A DNA stretch of 64,000 nt. Origin: Alphaproteobacteria bacterium. GTDB lineage: Bacteria > Pseudomonadota > Alphaproteobacteria > Micropepsales > Micropepsaceae. The notes below the pieces were generated by a model. The model searched no databases and was not told the DNA's origin. It worked only from the letters and a program-made list of their open reading frames with translations. The stretch's first letter is position 1, and each line of letters starts with the position of its first letter. Below, in pieces: positions 34,182 through 42,172 of this stretch. A program made the position numbers and the translations under genes. The DNA lies in the NCBI GenBank assembly GCA_947467345.1, contig CANIHD010000007.1, positions 1 through 64,000 of the forward strand, given 5' to 3'.

Positions 34182-35693
34182 ATGCATATCGATGTTGCCG
34201 CTTCGACTTTGTTTTAACTTCTGACGGATCCGCAGCTTGTCTTCCTGATGGTCCTCGCAATTCCGATTGGCGCGTTTTTCGGCGCGCTGCCCGGACTTGG
34301 TGGCAAGCTTGGTATCGTTCTGCTTCTGCCTTTCGTGTTCGGCATGGAGCCCATTCCAGGCGCGGTGTTTCTGCTCGCGATGCATTCGGTGGTTCACACC
34401 GGCGGTTCAATTCCTTCCATTCTCTTCGGTGTTCCGGGTGACGGTCCCACCGCTGCGACGGTGCTTGATGGTTATGCACTCGCGAAAAAAGGGCGGGCGG
34501 GACGCGCACTGGGCGCCAGTTTCGCCGCATCCGGAATCGGCGGACTGATTGGTGCGGTGTTTCTCGGGCTCATGCTGCCGCTGCTCGAACCCGTCATTCT
34601 CGCGTTCAGCCCGGCCGAATTCTTCCTCGTCGCCATTCTCGGCATCACCTTCATCGCGGTGCTTTCCGGCGACTCGCTGATGAAAGGTCTCTCGGTCGGC
34701 ATGTTCGGATTGATGCTCGCTTTTGTCGGCCTCGATCCGACCACCGGCGGCGAGCGCTACACATTCGGACAATTGTTCCTGTGGGATGGGCTCGACATCA
34801 TCACCGCCGTGCTCGCGATGTTCGCGATTCCTGAAATGATCGCGCTCGGCGTTCGGCGCGAAGCGCTCGCTCCGATCACGCCCGGCGCGAAATTGAAAAT
34901 CGATGGGCGCTAAGTGTGGGACGGCGTCCTTGATGTGTTCCGCCATTGGGGCCTGACCGTTCGCACCTCGCTGTTCGGTGCGGTGGTCGGTCTTTGCCCC
35001 GGTCTCGGCGGCGATGCGGCGTCATGGCTCTGCTACGGTCACGCGCAGCAATCTTCCAAAACGCCAGAACTTTTCGGAAAGGGCGCAGTTGAGGGCGTCA
35101 TCGCGCCGGAAACGGCGAACAACTCCAAAGAAGGTGGCTCGCTCGTTCCGACGCTGTTGTTCGGCGTGCCAGGTTCCTCCGGTATGGCCATTCTTCTCGG
35201 CGCGTTTCTAACGCTCGGTATTCAGCCCGGCCCCACGATCATCAACGACAACCTGCCGCTGGTGTGGTCGCTTATCTGGGCTCTTGCGGTCGCCAATGTG
35301 TTGTGCGCGATCGTGTTGATCTTCGCCGCGCCATGGCTTTCCGCGCTCGCCTATATGAAGGCGAGCTTGATGCTTCCGTTCGTGCTGGTGCTGGCGCTAC
35401 TTGGCTGTTTCCTCGCGGCCGGCGCGTGGGAAAATCTGCTGCTTTTGGTCGTGCTAGGCGGCATCGGCTACATGCTGAAGCGGCATCATTGGCCGCGCCC
35501 GCCTTTCGTTATCGGCGTGATCCTGGGACCGATTGCCGGGGATTCCTTGCTGAAATCTCTGGCCATCGGCGGCCCCGCCTATTTCCTGCGTCCCATCTCG
35601 CTCGTGCTGATGTTCATGATCTTCGCGAGCATCGCTTTCTACATTTGGCGTTCGCGTAAACCGAGAACTTTGGTGCTGATCGATGAGCATTGA
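34182..35693 (+). pseudogene. tctA: tctA copy 3 with two in-frame stops (two half-proteins possible)
   Basis: The frame from ATG 34182 to 35693 aligns with intact TctA (copy 2) throughout. It starts MHIDVAASTLF-stop-LLTDPQLVFLM against MDAAVAFSALVGLVTTPYIVFLM of the intact copy. The first stop is TAA at 34215. The second, TAA at 34911-34913, lies where the intact copy has Gln in the loop between the two homologous halves. A GTG follows the second stop directly and in frame, and an ATG lies at 34248 in helix 1. Two half-size permeases, each with its own PGLGG motif, could therefore still be translated. Everything else is undamaged. Simple decay remains the more cautious reading. Confidence 0.75.
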
Positions 35694-36123
35694 CGGAAGA
35701 CTATTTACCTCCGGCATGATGGTGACGATTTTCGCCGCCATGGTGCTGATGGCCCTAACCTTCGCGCCCGGTGCGCGCACGTTGCCGCTGGTTATCGGCA
35801 TCCCCGGACTGATTGTGACGTTGATTCAGTTCGTGGCGGAGCTGCGCGAGAAGAACCCGGAGAAGATCGACGAGGAAACGCGTCGGCGGGAAATCTCCAT
35901 GTTCGGCTGGTTCGTCTTGTTCACTCCCGGCATTTTGCTGTTCGGCTTCATCTATGCTGGGCCGTTGCTGCTGGCGTTGTATTTGCGAGTGTCGTGGAAG
36001 GAGAGCTGGCTCACCATCGGCATTTCCGCGGTGCTGCTATGGGCTATCCTCGATGGCATCTTCCAACGCGCGCTTGGCCTCGCCGTTTTCGAGGGCCTTA
36101 TCACCCAGTTGATCCTCTACTGA
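35683..36123 (+). CDS. tctB: TTT transporter small membrane subunit TctB (copy 3)
   Basis: This 146-residue, four-helix membrane protein begins within the end of the tctA pseudogene. It shares RTLPLVIGIPGLIVTLIQF and the C-terminal FEGLITQLILY with the TctB of copy 2, showing duplication of the cassette. The frame is intact although its tctA is damaged. That could mean the damage is recent or that the halves still function. Confidence 0.85.
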   Translation: MSIDGRLFTSGMMVTIFAAMVLMALTFAPGARTLPLVIGIPGLIVTLIQFVAELREKNPEKIDEETRRREISMFGWFVLFTPGILLFGFIYAGPLLLALYLRVSWKESWLTIGISAVLLWAILDGIFQRALGLAVFEGLITQLILY

Positions 36124-36426
36124 GTACGTGGCGCGGCTTGAGAGCGCCCGAAAACCGTTTAATTTCGACGTCTTGCACGATTTATTGCTATGCAGCGTGA
36201 TGTAGTCCTACAGGGGCGGAAAGTCGCGCCCCAGAGGCGCCTGAAACCCCTGGACAGGGGCGAAAGTGCTGCCTATAGCCTGTCCACAAAATGGGGCCCA
36301 AAAAGCGTTTTCGCTTTGAGCGCCGCTGAGATTTCTGATCCTCAGTGGTGATCGCATGAACCACCCCAAGGTTCGGTCATAAATTTGCGCTGCGGCATGG
36401 GCCGCAGCCGCGCATGGGAGATTTTT
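36124..36426. other. structured leader region before the ThDP enzyme gene
   Basis: No gene is supported. The region is rich in inverted repeats: GGGGCG/CGCCCC (36213-36232), GGACAGG/CCTGTCC (36252-36285), AAAGCG/CGCTTT (36302-36317), CTGAG/CTCAG near 36326-36345, and GCGGC/GCCGC near 36391-36406. Together they could form a structured mRNA leader controlling the next gene. No known riboswitch is recognised. Confidence 0.45.
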
Positions 36427-38211
36427 ATGGAAAAGAAAAAAACAGAAAAGACGGTTCGCGACAGACCGCTGCCGAAGCTCGGCTGGCAATCTGACGTCAT
36501 CGCCGATCTGATCAAACTCTACGATTTTCCTTACATCCCGCTGAATCCTGGCGCGTCGTATCGCGGCCTGCATGACAGCCTGGTGAATCACAACGACAAC
36601 AACCCGCCGATGATGGTGTGTCAGCACGAGAAGATCGCGGTGCAGATCGGCCATGGCTACGCCAAGGCTTGCGGCGAACCTCTCGCCGTCATCGTGCATA
36701 ACGTCGTCGGATTGCTGCATTCGGTCATGGGAGTTTATTACGCTTATATCGATCGCTGCCCGATCTTCATCATCGGCGCCACTGGCCCGATGGACGAAAA
36801 GAAGCGCCGTCCGCGCGTTGACTGGGATCACACCGCCAACGTGCAAGGCACTGCAGTGCGCGATTTCGTGAAATGGGATTATCAGCCGGGCGGCATTCAC
36901 GGCGTGCCCGACAGTTTTGCGCGCGCGTATTCGGTGATGATGACGCAGCCGCAAGGCCCGATCTACATGTGCTACGATGCGTGGCTGCAGGAAGCCGAGC
37001 TGGAAGAGCCGGTCGTGCTGCCGCCCAAGACGCAGCAACGCTCGCCGTCGAAATTCGCACCCGATCAGACCGCGCTCGGCAAAATCGCCGATCGTCTTGT
37101 CGAGGCCGATTGGCCGGTGCTGATGCCGCAATATGTCGGACGCGTAGAGTCCGGCATGTCGGACATGGTGGCTTTGGCTGAAACGCTTGGTGCGCCAGTT
37201 TCCGACGTGCAGTCGCGTCTCAACTTCCCGACCAATCATCCACTCGACTGCCGCCTGAATCCGAAAATCTTCAACGACGCGGATGTCATCCTCACGCTCG
37301 ACTGCCGCGACTGGGAAGGCCGCACGCATAAGAACGACCGCGTCAACCGCACGATGACGCCGCATTACCCGGAAAAATGCGATTGGCTCGACATCGGCTT
37401 CGCCGACATCGACATTTCGAAATGGGCGATGGGCTACCAGAAGTTCCCGCCGGCCTCGCAGCGTGTTCTGGCCGACACCGAACTGGCCATCCCACTGCTC
37501 ACGCAGATGCTGAAAGACCGCATCGGTAAAGATTCGAAATTGGCGAAGGGGGTTAAAGAGCGCGCCGCCGCCGTGAAAGAAATTCACGACAAGCAACGCG
37601 CCAAATGGGCGGAAGAGGCCAAGGCCGCTTGGGACCTCAGCCCGATTTCGCTGCCGCGCCTTGCCGCTGAAGTCTTCAGCGTCATCAAGAACGAAGACTG
37701 GGTCATCACCACCAACGCGTTCGAAGATTGGGCGATCAAGACCTGGGACATCGACAAGGGCTATCGTTGGCCGGGTAAGGCGCTCGGGACCGGTACACAA
37801 ATCGGTATCGGCCTCGGCGTTGCGCTCGCGCATCGCGGCAAAGGCCGCCTGGTTGTGGACTGCCAGACGGACGGCGATCTGATGTTCGACGTCGGCGCGC
37901 TCTGGACCGCCACCAAGCACAACATTCCGATGCTCGCGGTCATGCATAACAACCGCGCCTACTATAATGACTGGGAGCACCAGATCACCATCGCGGAACA
38001 GCGTGGCACGGACGTGAACAAGGCCCATATCGGCATGGACATTTTCGGACCGAACGTGGACTTCGCGTCGATCGCGCGTGGCTTCGGCTGGTATGCCGAA
38101 GGTCCGATCGAGGATCCCAAGGAAATCGCCGGTGCCGTGCGCCGCGCGATGGAAAAAGTGAAGCAGGGCATTCCGGCGCTGGTCGATACCATCACCCAGC
38201 ACGAAGGCTAA
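36427..38211 (+). CDS. thiamine-diphosphate-dependent enzyme (acetolactate synthase superfamily)
   Basis: A protein of about 594 residues with the three-domain build of ThDP enzymes. The cofactor-activating glutamate is in VCQHEKIAVQIGHGYAKA (Glu68). The second domain spans about 195-330. The ThDP/Mg motif is TDGDLMFDVGALWTATKHN...HNN (about 480-510). Having this glutamate excludes glyoxylate carboligase, which lacks it. The sequence MDEKKRRPRVDWDHTANVQG and the loop HNNRAYYNDWEHQ are shared with a poorly studied group often annotated simply as ThDP-requiring enzymes. Substrate unknown; probably a 2-keto acid. GGGAGA precedes the ATG. It probably works with the beta-hydroxyacid dehydrogenase just downstream. 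Confidence 0.85.
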   Translation: MEKKKTEKTVRDRPLPKLGWQSDVIADLIKLYDFPYIPLNPGASYRGLHDSLVNHNDNNPPMMVCQHEKIAVQIGHGYAKACGEPLAVIVHNVVGLLHSVMGVYYAYIDRCPIFIIGATGPMDEKKRRPRVDWDHTANVQGTAVRDFVKWDYQPGGIHGVPDSFARAYSVMMTQPQGPIYMCYDAWLQEAELEEPVVLPPKTQQRSPSKFAPDQTALGKIADRLVEADWPVLMPQYVGRVESGMSDMVALAETLGAPVSDVQSRLNFPTNHPLDCRLNPKIFNDADVILTLDCRDWEGRTHKNDRVNRTMTPHYPEKCDWLDIGFADIDISKWAMGYQKFPPASQRVLADTELAIPLLTQMLKDRIGKDSKLAKGVKERAAAVKEIHDKQRAKWAEEAKAAWDLSPISLPRLAAEVFSVIKNEDWVITTNAFEDWAIKTWDIDKGYRWPGKALGTGTQIGIGLGVALAHRGKGRLVVDCQTDGDLMFDVGALWTATKHNIPMLAVMHNNRAYYNDWEHQITIAEQRGTDVNKAHIGMDIFGPNVDFASIARGFGWYAEGPIEDPKEIAGAVRRAMEKVKQGIPALVDTITQHEG

Positions 38212-38236
38212 AATCCCGTGTTGGGATATTAAGATC

Positions 38237-38276
38237 AACGGCACCGTACGCCATGCGTTCGGTGCCGTTTCTTTTT
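38237..38276 (+). terminator. intrinsic terminator after the ThDP enzyme gene
   Basis: AACGGCACCG (38237-38246) pairs perfectly with CGGTGCCGTT (38260-38269) across a 13-base loop. TCTTTTTG follows. The T-run and 10-bp GC-rich stem make this the clearest intrinsic terminator in the window. The next gene begins 19 nt later, so it is either partly attenuated or has its own promoter. Confidence 0.8.
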
Positions 38277-38294
38277 GAACGGAAAGGACATGTC

Positions 38295-39155
38295 ATGAAA
38301 GTCGCAGTCATCGGTATCGGCGAAATGGGTTTCCCGATGGCCGGATTTTTGAAAAAGGCCGGCCACGACGTTGCGGTGTTCGACATCGATTCTAGCCGCA
38401 TGGCGACGGCCGCGGAGCATGGCTTTGAGATTGCGGCGAACCTGAAGGAGCTTGCCGGCAAGGCGGAGATTTTCATCGCCGTCGTCAACACCGATCAGCA
38501 ATCTATCGATGTCACGGAAGTCATCTCCGCGAACGCGGCCAAGGGTTCGATCATCGTCATTTCGGCGACGAACAATCCTTTGACCATGCGCGACCTCGGC
38601 AAGCTCTGCGCCACTCGCGGCATCGGCTTCATCGATTCACCGGTCGTGTATGGCGCCTCGGGCGCCAAGAAGGGCACGCTGCTTTGCCTGGTGGGCGGCG
38701 AAACGGATGTGATCGAAAAAGCGCGCCCGGTTCTTATGGCGTATAGCCGCGATGTCATGCATGTCGGTCCGATCGGTTCGGGCCAACTTGCCAAGGCCTG
38801 CAACAACCTTCTGCACTGGGTGCATTGCGTTTCCAACTACGAGACGCTGCTGCTAGCCAAGCGCTGGGGCATCGACGCCCAGCGCATGCGCGAAGTGCTG
38901 CTGAAATGCCCGGCCTATAACGGCACACTCGACCGCTGGGACACCACCAAGTTCACTTGGCAGGAAAAGGACATGGACGTGACCATGGATCTTGCGCAGC
39001 TGGCAGGCCTGATGCTGCCGATGGCGGGTCTCACGGATCAGCTGGTGAAGACCCTCAAGGCGAAGAATGTGAGCGAGCTGCTTTACGGCGCGGAGTGCGA
39101 TTACATGGGCGTTCACGTGATGCCCCTGACGGCGGAAGAGGGCGGCTTGGCTTAA
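38295..39155 (+). CDS. NAD(P)-dependent beta-hydroxyacid dehydrogenase family protein
   Basis: This protein of 286 residues belongs to the 3-hydroxyisobutyrate/tartronate-semialdehyde reductase family. It has the nucleotide-binding start MKVAVIGIGEMGFPMAGFL, the substrate motif FIDSPVVYGASGAKKGTL and the catalytic lysine in GSGQLAKACNNLL. The length is normal. GAAAGGA precedes the ATG. Pairing of a ThDP carboligase-type enzyme with such a reductase recalls gcl-glxR (glyoxylate to glycerate), but the ThDP partner here is of a different type. The two may therefore run an analogous route for another aldehyde/keto acid. Confidence 0.85.
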   Translation: MKVAVIGIGEMGFPMAGFLKKAGHDVAVFDIDSSRMATAAEHGFEIAANLKELAGKAEIFIAVVNTDQQSIDVTEVISANAAKGSIIVISATNNPLTMRDLGKLCATRGIGFIDSPVVYGASGAKKGTLLCLVGGETDVIEKARPVLMAYSRDVMHVGPIGSGQLAKACNNLLHWVHCVSNYETLLLAKRWGIDAQRMREVLLKCPAYNGTLDRWDTTKFTWQEKDMDVTMDLAQLAGLMLPMAGLTDQLVKTLKAKNVSELLYGAECDYMGVHVMPLTAEEGGLA

Positions 39156-39256
39156 GGCCAAACCCCGCCGGAACCTTGCCTGACTTTCACCTTTCGGCTC
39201 TTGCGCGAGGCCGGTTTTCCTCGGCAAGCTCCGGTCCAACATTATGGAGGACACAT

Positions 39257-39742
39257 ATGAGAACACAGCTTCTCGCGACAGCCATAGCGCTTGTCGCGTT
39301 CGGAACGGTCGGCGCATCGGTCTACGACGCCGCGCTTGCGGCGGACGCCGCCGCGCCCGCCACCACGGCTTCGGGCCGCACGGCGTCTCCCGCCAGCGCC
39401 AAGGTTTATTTCATCAATCTGCAAAACGGCGCTCATGTGAAGAGCCCGGTGACGGTGCAGTTCGGATTGACCGGCATGGGCGTTGCGCCGTTCGGCCTCG
39501 TTGGCCCGGGCACGCAGAACACCGGCCATCATCATCTGATCGTTGACGCGCCGACGCCGGCTCTCGACGTGCCGATTCCCGCCGACATGACCCATGTCCA
39601 TTACGGACGCGGACAGACGGAAGCGACCGTCGCGCTGACGCCGGGCCAGCACACGTTGCAGCTCGTGCTCGCCGACGCGGCACATATTCCGCACGATCCG
39701 GCAGTGATGAGCGACCGCATCACCATCACGGTTGACCCATAA
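39257..39742 (+). CDS. exported DUF4399 protein
   Basis: The 161-residue protein has a signal peptide (MRTQLLATAIALVAFGTVGASVYDAALA). The rest is a DUF4399 domain: VYFINLQNGAHVKSPVTVQFGL, in pieces, MGVAP, NTGHHHLIVD, HVHYGRGQTEATV, and PGQHTLQLVLADAAHIPHDP. The many histidines suggest metal binding. TGGAGGACA precedes the ATG. Function unknown; such proteins are found singly in many proteobacterial periplasms. Confidence 0.88.
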   Translation: MRTQLLATAIALVAFGTVGASVYDAALAADAAAPATTASGRTASPASAKVYFINLQNGAHVKSPVTVQFGLTGMGVAPFGLVGPGTQNTGHHHLIVDAPTPALDVPIPADMTHVHYGRGQTEATVALTPGQHTLQLVLADAAHIPHDPAVMSDRITITVDP

Positions 39743-39763
39743 GGCGTCCATTCATCGATATAG

Positions 39764-39798
39764 CGGTGTAAACATAAACCACTTATCGGTGTAAACAT
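39764..39798 (+). promoter_or_regulatory. two direct repeats upstream of the gene at 39830
   Basis: CGGTGTAAACAT occurs exactly twice, at 39764-39775 and 39787-39798, with a period of 23 bases, i.e. about two helical turns. The copies sit 32-66 nt before the next start codon and resemble an operator for a dimeric or tandem-binding regulator. The match is exact over 12 bases and extends slightly with mismatches. Confidence 0.5.
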
Positions 39799-39829
39799 GT
39801 ATTTGGGAGACGTTCAGGAGATATAGACC

Positions 39830-40456
39830 ATGCGCATATCGCTGTTTTGCGTGCTCGTTGTGTCCGTCGCCTGTTCGTCTTTCCAAACATCCGCCGCCGA
39901 AAATCCGAACGCCGAGTATTGCGTGCTCGTCGCATCGTTCAACGACCAGCGCCTGACTATGCGCGATCAATTCGATGCTTGGGCACAAATGCAGAAGCTG
40001 AATGTCGAGATGGTCGACCCGCAGCTTTCCGTCTACCGCGATGCGGCGAATAGCTACGCCATCAACCTTCGGATCAATCTCGGGCGACGCGGTGTGCTGG
40101 TGGCTCTCGCGCCCAGCGCGGCGCTCGCGGTGCTGGGCTTACGGTCGATCATCGAAGACAATGTCTGGCTGAACCAGGCGTTGCTGCAATGGATGGGTAC
40201 GTCGCCGACGCCATGGAAAATCGATGGCGAAATGGGCGATTTGTCGGGCGATAGGCTCGGCCCAGCCCCGCTTCTGACTTATGCGCGTTACGATTTGGTG
40301 CTGAAGCAAGAATGGGTGAAGAAAGAGCTGGATTTGACGATTACCCGCGAAATTCTGGCATCGTTCTGCGCCATTGATGTGCCTGAAATTGCCCATGATC
40401 TGTTAGAACTCGGCCGCACCGCCGCAAAGAAACAGGTGCAACCCGAACATCTTTGA
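39830..40456 (+). CDS. exported protein resembling only the C-terminal part of a patatin-like phospholipase
   Basis: This 208-residue protein has a signal peptide or lipoprotein-like start (MRISLFCVLVVSVACSSF). From about residue 90 on it resembles the C-terminal region of bacterial patatin-like acylhydrolases: LRSIIEDNVWLNQALLQWMG, split; SPTPWKIDGEMGDLSGD; LTYARYDLVL; LELGRTAAKKQVQPEHL. The catalytic core (GGGxRG, GxSxG and the DGG aspartate) is absent; the N-terminal third is unrelated. It therefore cannot be an esterase of that type. It may be a remnant placed behind a signal peptide or a non-catalytic binding protein. The resemblance is from memory of the family and needs a profile search. 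Confidence 0.55.
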   Translation: MRISLFCVLVVSVACSSFQTSAAENPNAEYCVLVASFNDQRLTMRDQFDAWAQMQKLNVEMVDPQLSVYRDAANSYAINLRINLGRRGVLVALAPSAALAVLGLRSIIEDNVWLNQALLQWMGTSPTPWKIDGEMGDLSGDRLGPAPLLTYARYDLVLKQEWVKKELDLTITREILASFCAIDVPEIAHDLLELGRTAAKKQVQPEHL

Positions 40457-40512
40457 CATCTTACCGCGCTACCATTTAGGTGCGTCGTAAATCGCTTCCA
40501 GGAAAGCACCCA

Positions 40513-41037
40513 ATGTTACGAAGACTTTCGTTCTCCATGGCCTTAACGCTTGTGGTGTCGGGAATGTGTTCCGTCTCCGCGTCTGCGCAAACACGGATGA
40601 TTCCGACCATCACTTCGGTGGCCGCGATGACCGGCGCCGAAGCTTGTGAAAAACTTGCCGCCGCGCGCGGCTGGAAGATGAGCATCTATGTTCTCGATAC
40701 GACCGGCATGACGCTTTACATGCACCGCATGAACGGCGCCTCCGAGGCAAGCGCGCGTGCCGCGCTGTTGAAAGCGAGAACGAGTTGGCAGCAAGGCGGT
40801 CCGACCAGCGAAATGGAAGCGCGCATCGCCGCTAACAATGTCGGTCAGACGGCCGTCATGGCCATGCAGCTCGGCAATATTCCGGCGCGGGGCGGCCGGG
40901 CGATCCTTCTCGACAACGCGGTCGAACGCGGCGGCAAGGCCACGGCGGGATCTATCGGCGTTGCGGGCGGAACGCCCGAGGCTGATGAAGAATGCGCCGC
41001 GGTCGCGCAGGACGCTTTGACAAAGGTTCGCCCATGA
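40513..41037 (+). CDS. exported GlcG/HbpS-like protein (2)
   Basis: A protein of about 174 residues with a signal peptide (MLRRLSFSMALTLVVSGMCSVSASA) and the GlcG fold: AACEKLAAARGWKMSIYVLDTTG-type core (cited in pieces: EKLAAARGWKMSIYVLD), MALGN-like QLGNIPARGGRAILLD, and a C-terminal SIGVAGGTPEADEECA. AGGAAAG precedes the ATG. Its stop overlaps the next GlcG gene by 4 nt (ATGA), so the two are co-translated and may form a heteromer. It is more diverged than the others. Confidence 0.8.
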   Translation: MLRRLSFSMALTLVVSGMCSVSASAQTRMIPTITSVAAMTGAEACEKLAAARGWKMSIYVLDTTGMTLYMHRMNGASEASARAALLKARTSWQQGGPTSEMEARIAANNVGQTAVMAMQLGNIPARGGRAILLDNAVERGGKATAGSIGVAGGTPEADEECAAVAQDALTKVRP

Positions 41038-41519
41038 AAACCGTTTCAGTTTTTCTCTCTCTCGCCGCGCTCGCGGCTCTGACAAGTTTTGCGCAGGCAC
41101 AAACCATATCCGTGACGACTCTGGATTCCGATGCCGCGAAACGCGCCGCCGAGGCCTGTCTTGCGCATGCGGAGAAGAATGGTTGGCGTTCGACGGTCTC
41201 GGTGGTTAACGCGGCTGGCGAACTGATCTATGCGCGGCGGATGGACGGGGCGCCCATCCTTTCAGTCGAACCGTCGCGCATGAAAGCCCAAACCGCGTTG
41301 CAACGTGGCGAACCCAGCCAGAATATGATCGCGCCGCTCAACGCCACGGCAGACAACCAGCTGATACTTGCCATGCAGATGAATGATTTTCCCGCTTCGG
41401 GCGGGGTCCCCATCCGCGTCGGCGGTCAGATCGTTGGTTCCATCGGTGTTGGCGGTGGCCCGCCGGGCACTGATCATCAATGCGCCAACGTCGGCATTGC
41501 CGCCATCGGCGCGAACTGA
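41034..41519 (+). CDS. exported GlcG/HbpS-like protein (3)
   Basis: This 161-residue protein has a signal peptide (MKTVSVFLSLAALAALTSFAQA). The GlcG/HbpS domain shows AKRAAEACLAHAEKNGW, SVVNAAGELIYARRMDGAP, and the glycine-rich ending SGGVPIRVGGQIVGSIGVGG. It is translationally coupled to the gene before it. Conserved small exported haem-binding or sensory role presumed from the family; nothing in the operon shows the partner. Confidence 0.85.
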   Translation: MKTVSVFLSLAALAALTSFAQAQTISVTTLDSDAAKRAAEACLAHAEKNGWRSTVSVVNAAGELIYARRMDGAPILSVEPSRMKAQTALQRGEPSQNMIAPLNATADNQLILAMQMNDFPASGGVPIRVGGQIVGSIGVGGGPPGTDHQCANVGIAAIGAN

Positions 41520-41521
41520 AC

Positions 41522-42160
41522 TTAGGGCGCGAAATCCACCAAATCGCTGCGCGTCAGCAGCGAGAAATTCTCGGTGGTGAAAACGCCTTCGATGGCGATC
41601 TGCCAGATCGCAGATTGCTCCTGATAGGCAGTTTCTGCCGGCATGGTGTCAATCGGCACGATCACTTTAAAGCCGCGGAGCGCCGCGCCGGTCGCGGTCA
41701 ACAAGAGGCCGCCATTGGCGCTTGTTCCCGTCATCAGAATGGTGTCGACGCCGCGCGCCTTCAGATCTTCCGCAAGCTTGTTGTTGTGAAACTTGTCTTC
41801 CTCGCCGCCGAAAACGATTTCGCTGCCGATGGGCTTCAGCTCGGGCACGAAATCCGCCGGAGTCATGCGCCGCGTGTGCGTCATGACGATAATCATATTG
41901 TGCGCGCGCGCCTGATCGAGCAGGCGCTTTACATGCGGAATGGCCGCGTGGCAGCGCGGGCGAACCGAGGGAATACAATTGTTCTTGTTGAAACTGATGG
42001 CGAAGAATGCCGTGCGCTTGGGATCGATCGTCACCTTCTGAATGGAAGGTGCCGGCGGCGGGCGAATGCTGTCCCATTCTTTTAGAATGTCGGGCGCATC
42101 AGCGGCGAAGGCGGGAGCGCACATACACAGCGCAAATGCGGTGGCAAACAGAATGCGCAT
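41522..42160 (-). CDS. exported isochorismatase-like protein lacking the catalytic cysteine
   Basis: A 212-residue protein with a signal peptide (MRILFATAFALCMCAPAFA). It has the isochorismatase/cysteine hydrolase fold: FFAISFNKNNC at strand 1, where active enzymes have an aspartate; IVMTHTRR; the lysine region GGEEDKFHNNKL; and TILMTGTSANGGLLLTATGAALRG at the nucleophile elbow, where the usual cysteine is Gly. It thus misses two of the three catalytic residues (Asp-Lys-Cys). Export and loss of the centre suggest a binding or structural role. It is convergent with the GlcG pair, 2 nt apart. Confidence 0.75.
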   Translation of the reverse strand: MRILFATAFALCMCAPAFAADAPDILKEWDSIRPPPAPSIQKVTIDPKRTAFFAISFNKNNCIPSVRPRCHAAIPHVKRLLDQARAHNMIIVMTHTRRMTPADFVPELKPIGSEIVFGGEEDKFHNNKLAEDLKARGVDTILMTGTSANGGLLLTATGAALRGFKVIVPIDTMPAETAYQEQSAIWQIAIEGVFTTENFSLLTRSDLVDFAP

Positions 42161-42172
42161 GCGGTGCTCCGT

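Noticed and set aside
36326-36345. CTGAGA-containing hairpin before a ThDP enzyme as a possible TPP riboswitch
   Set aside because: The second conserved TPP box (ACCUGAUCUGG followed by AAUGCCAGCG) is absent, and the enzyme uses but does not make ThDP.
36427-39155. gcl-glxR glyoxylate pathway
   Set aside because: The ThDP enzyme contains the cofactor-activating glutamate, which glyoxylate carboligase lacks, and no hyi-type isomerase gene is present.
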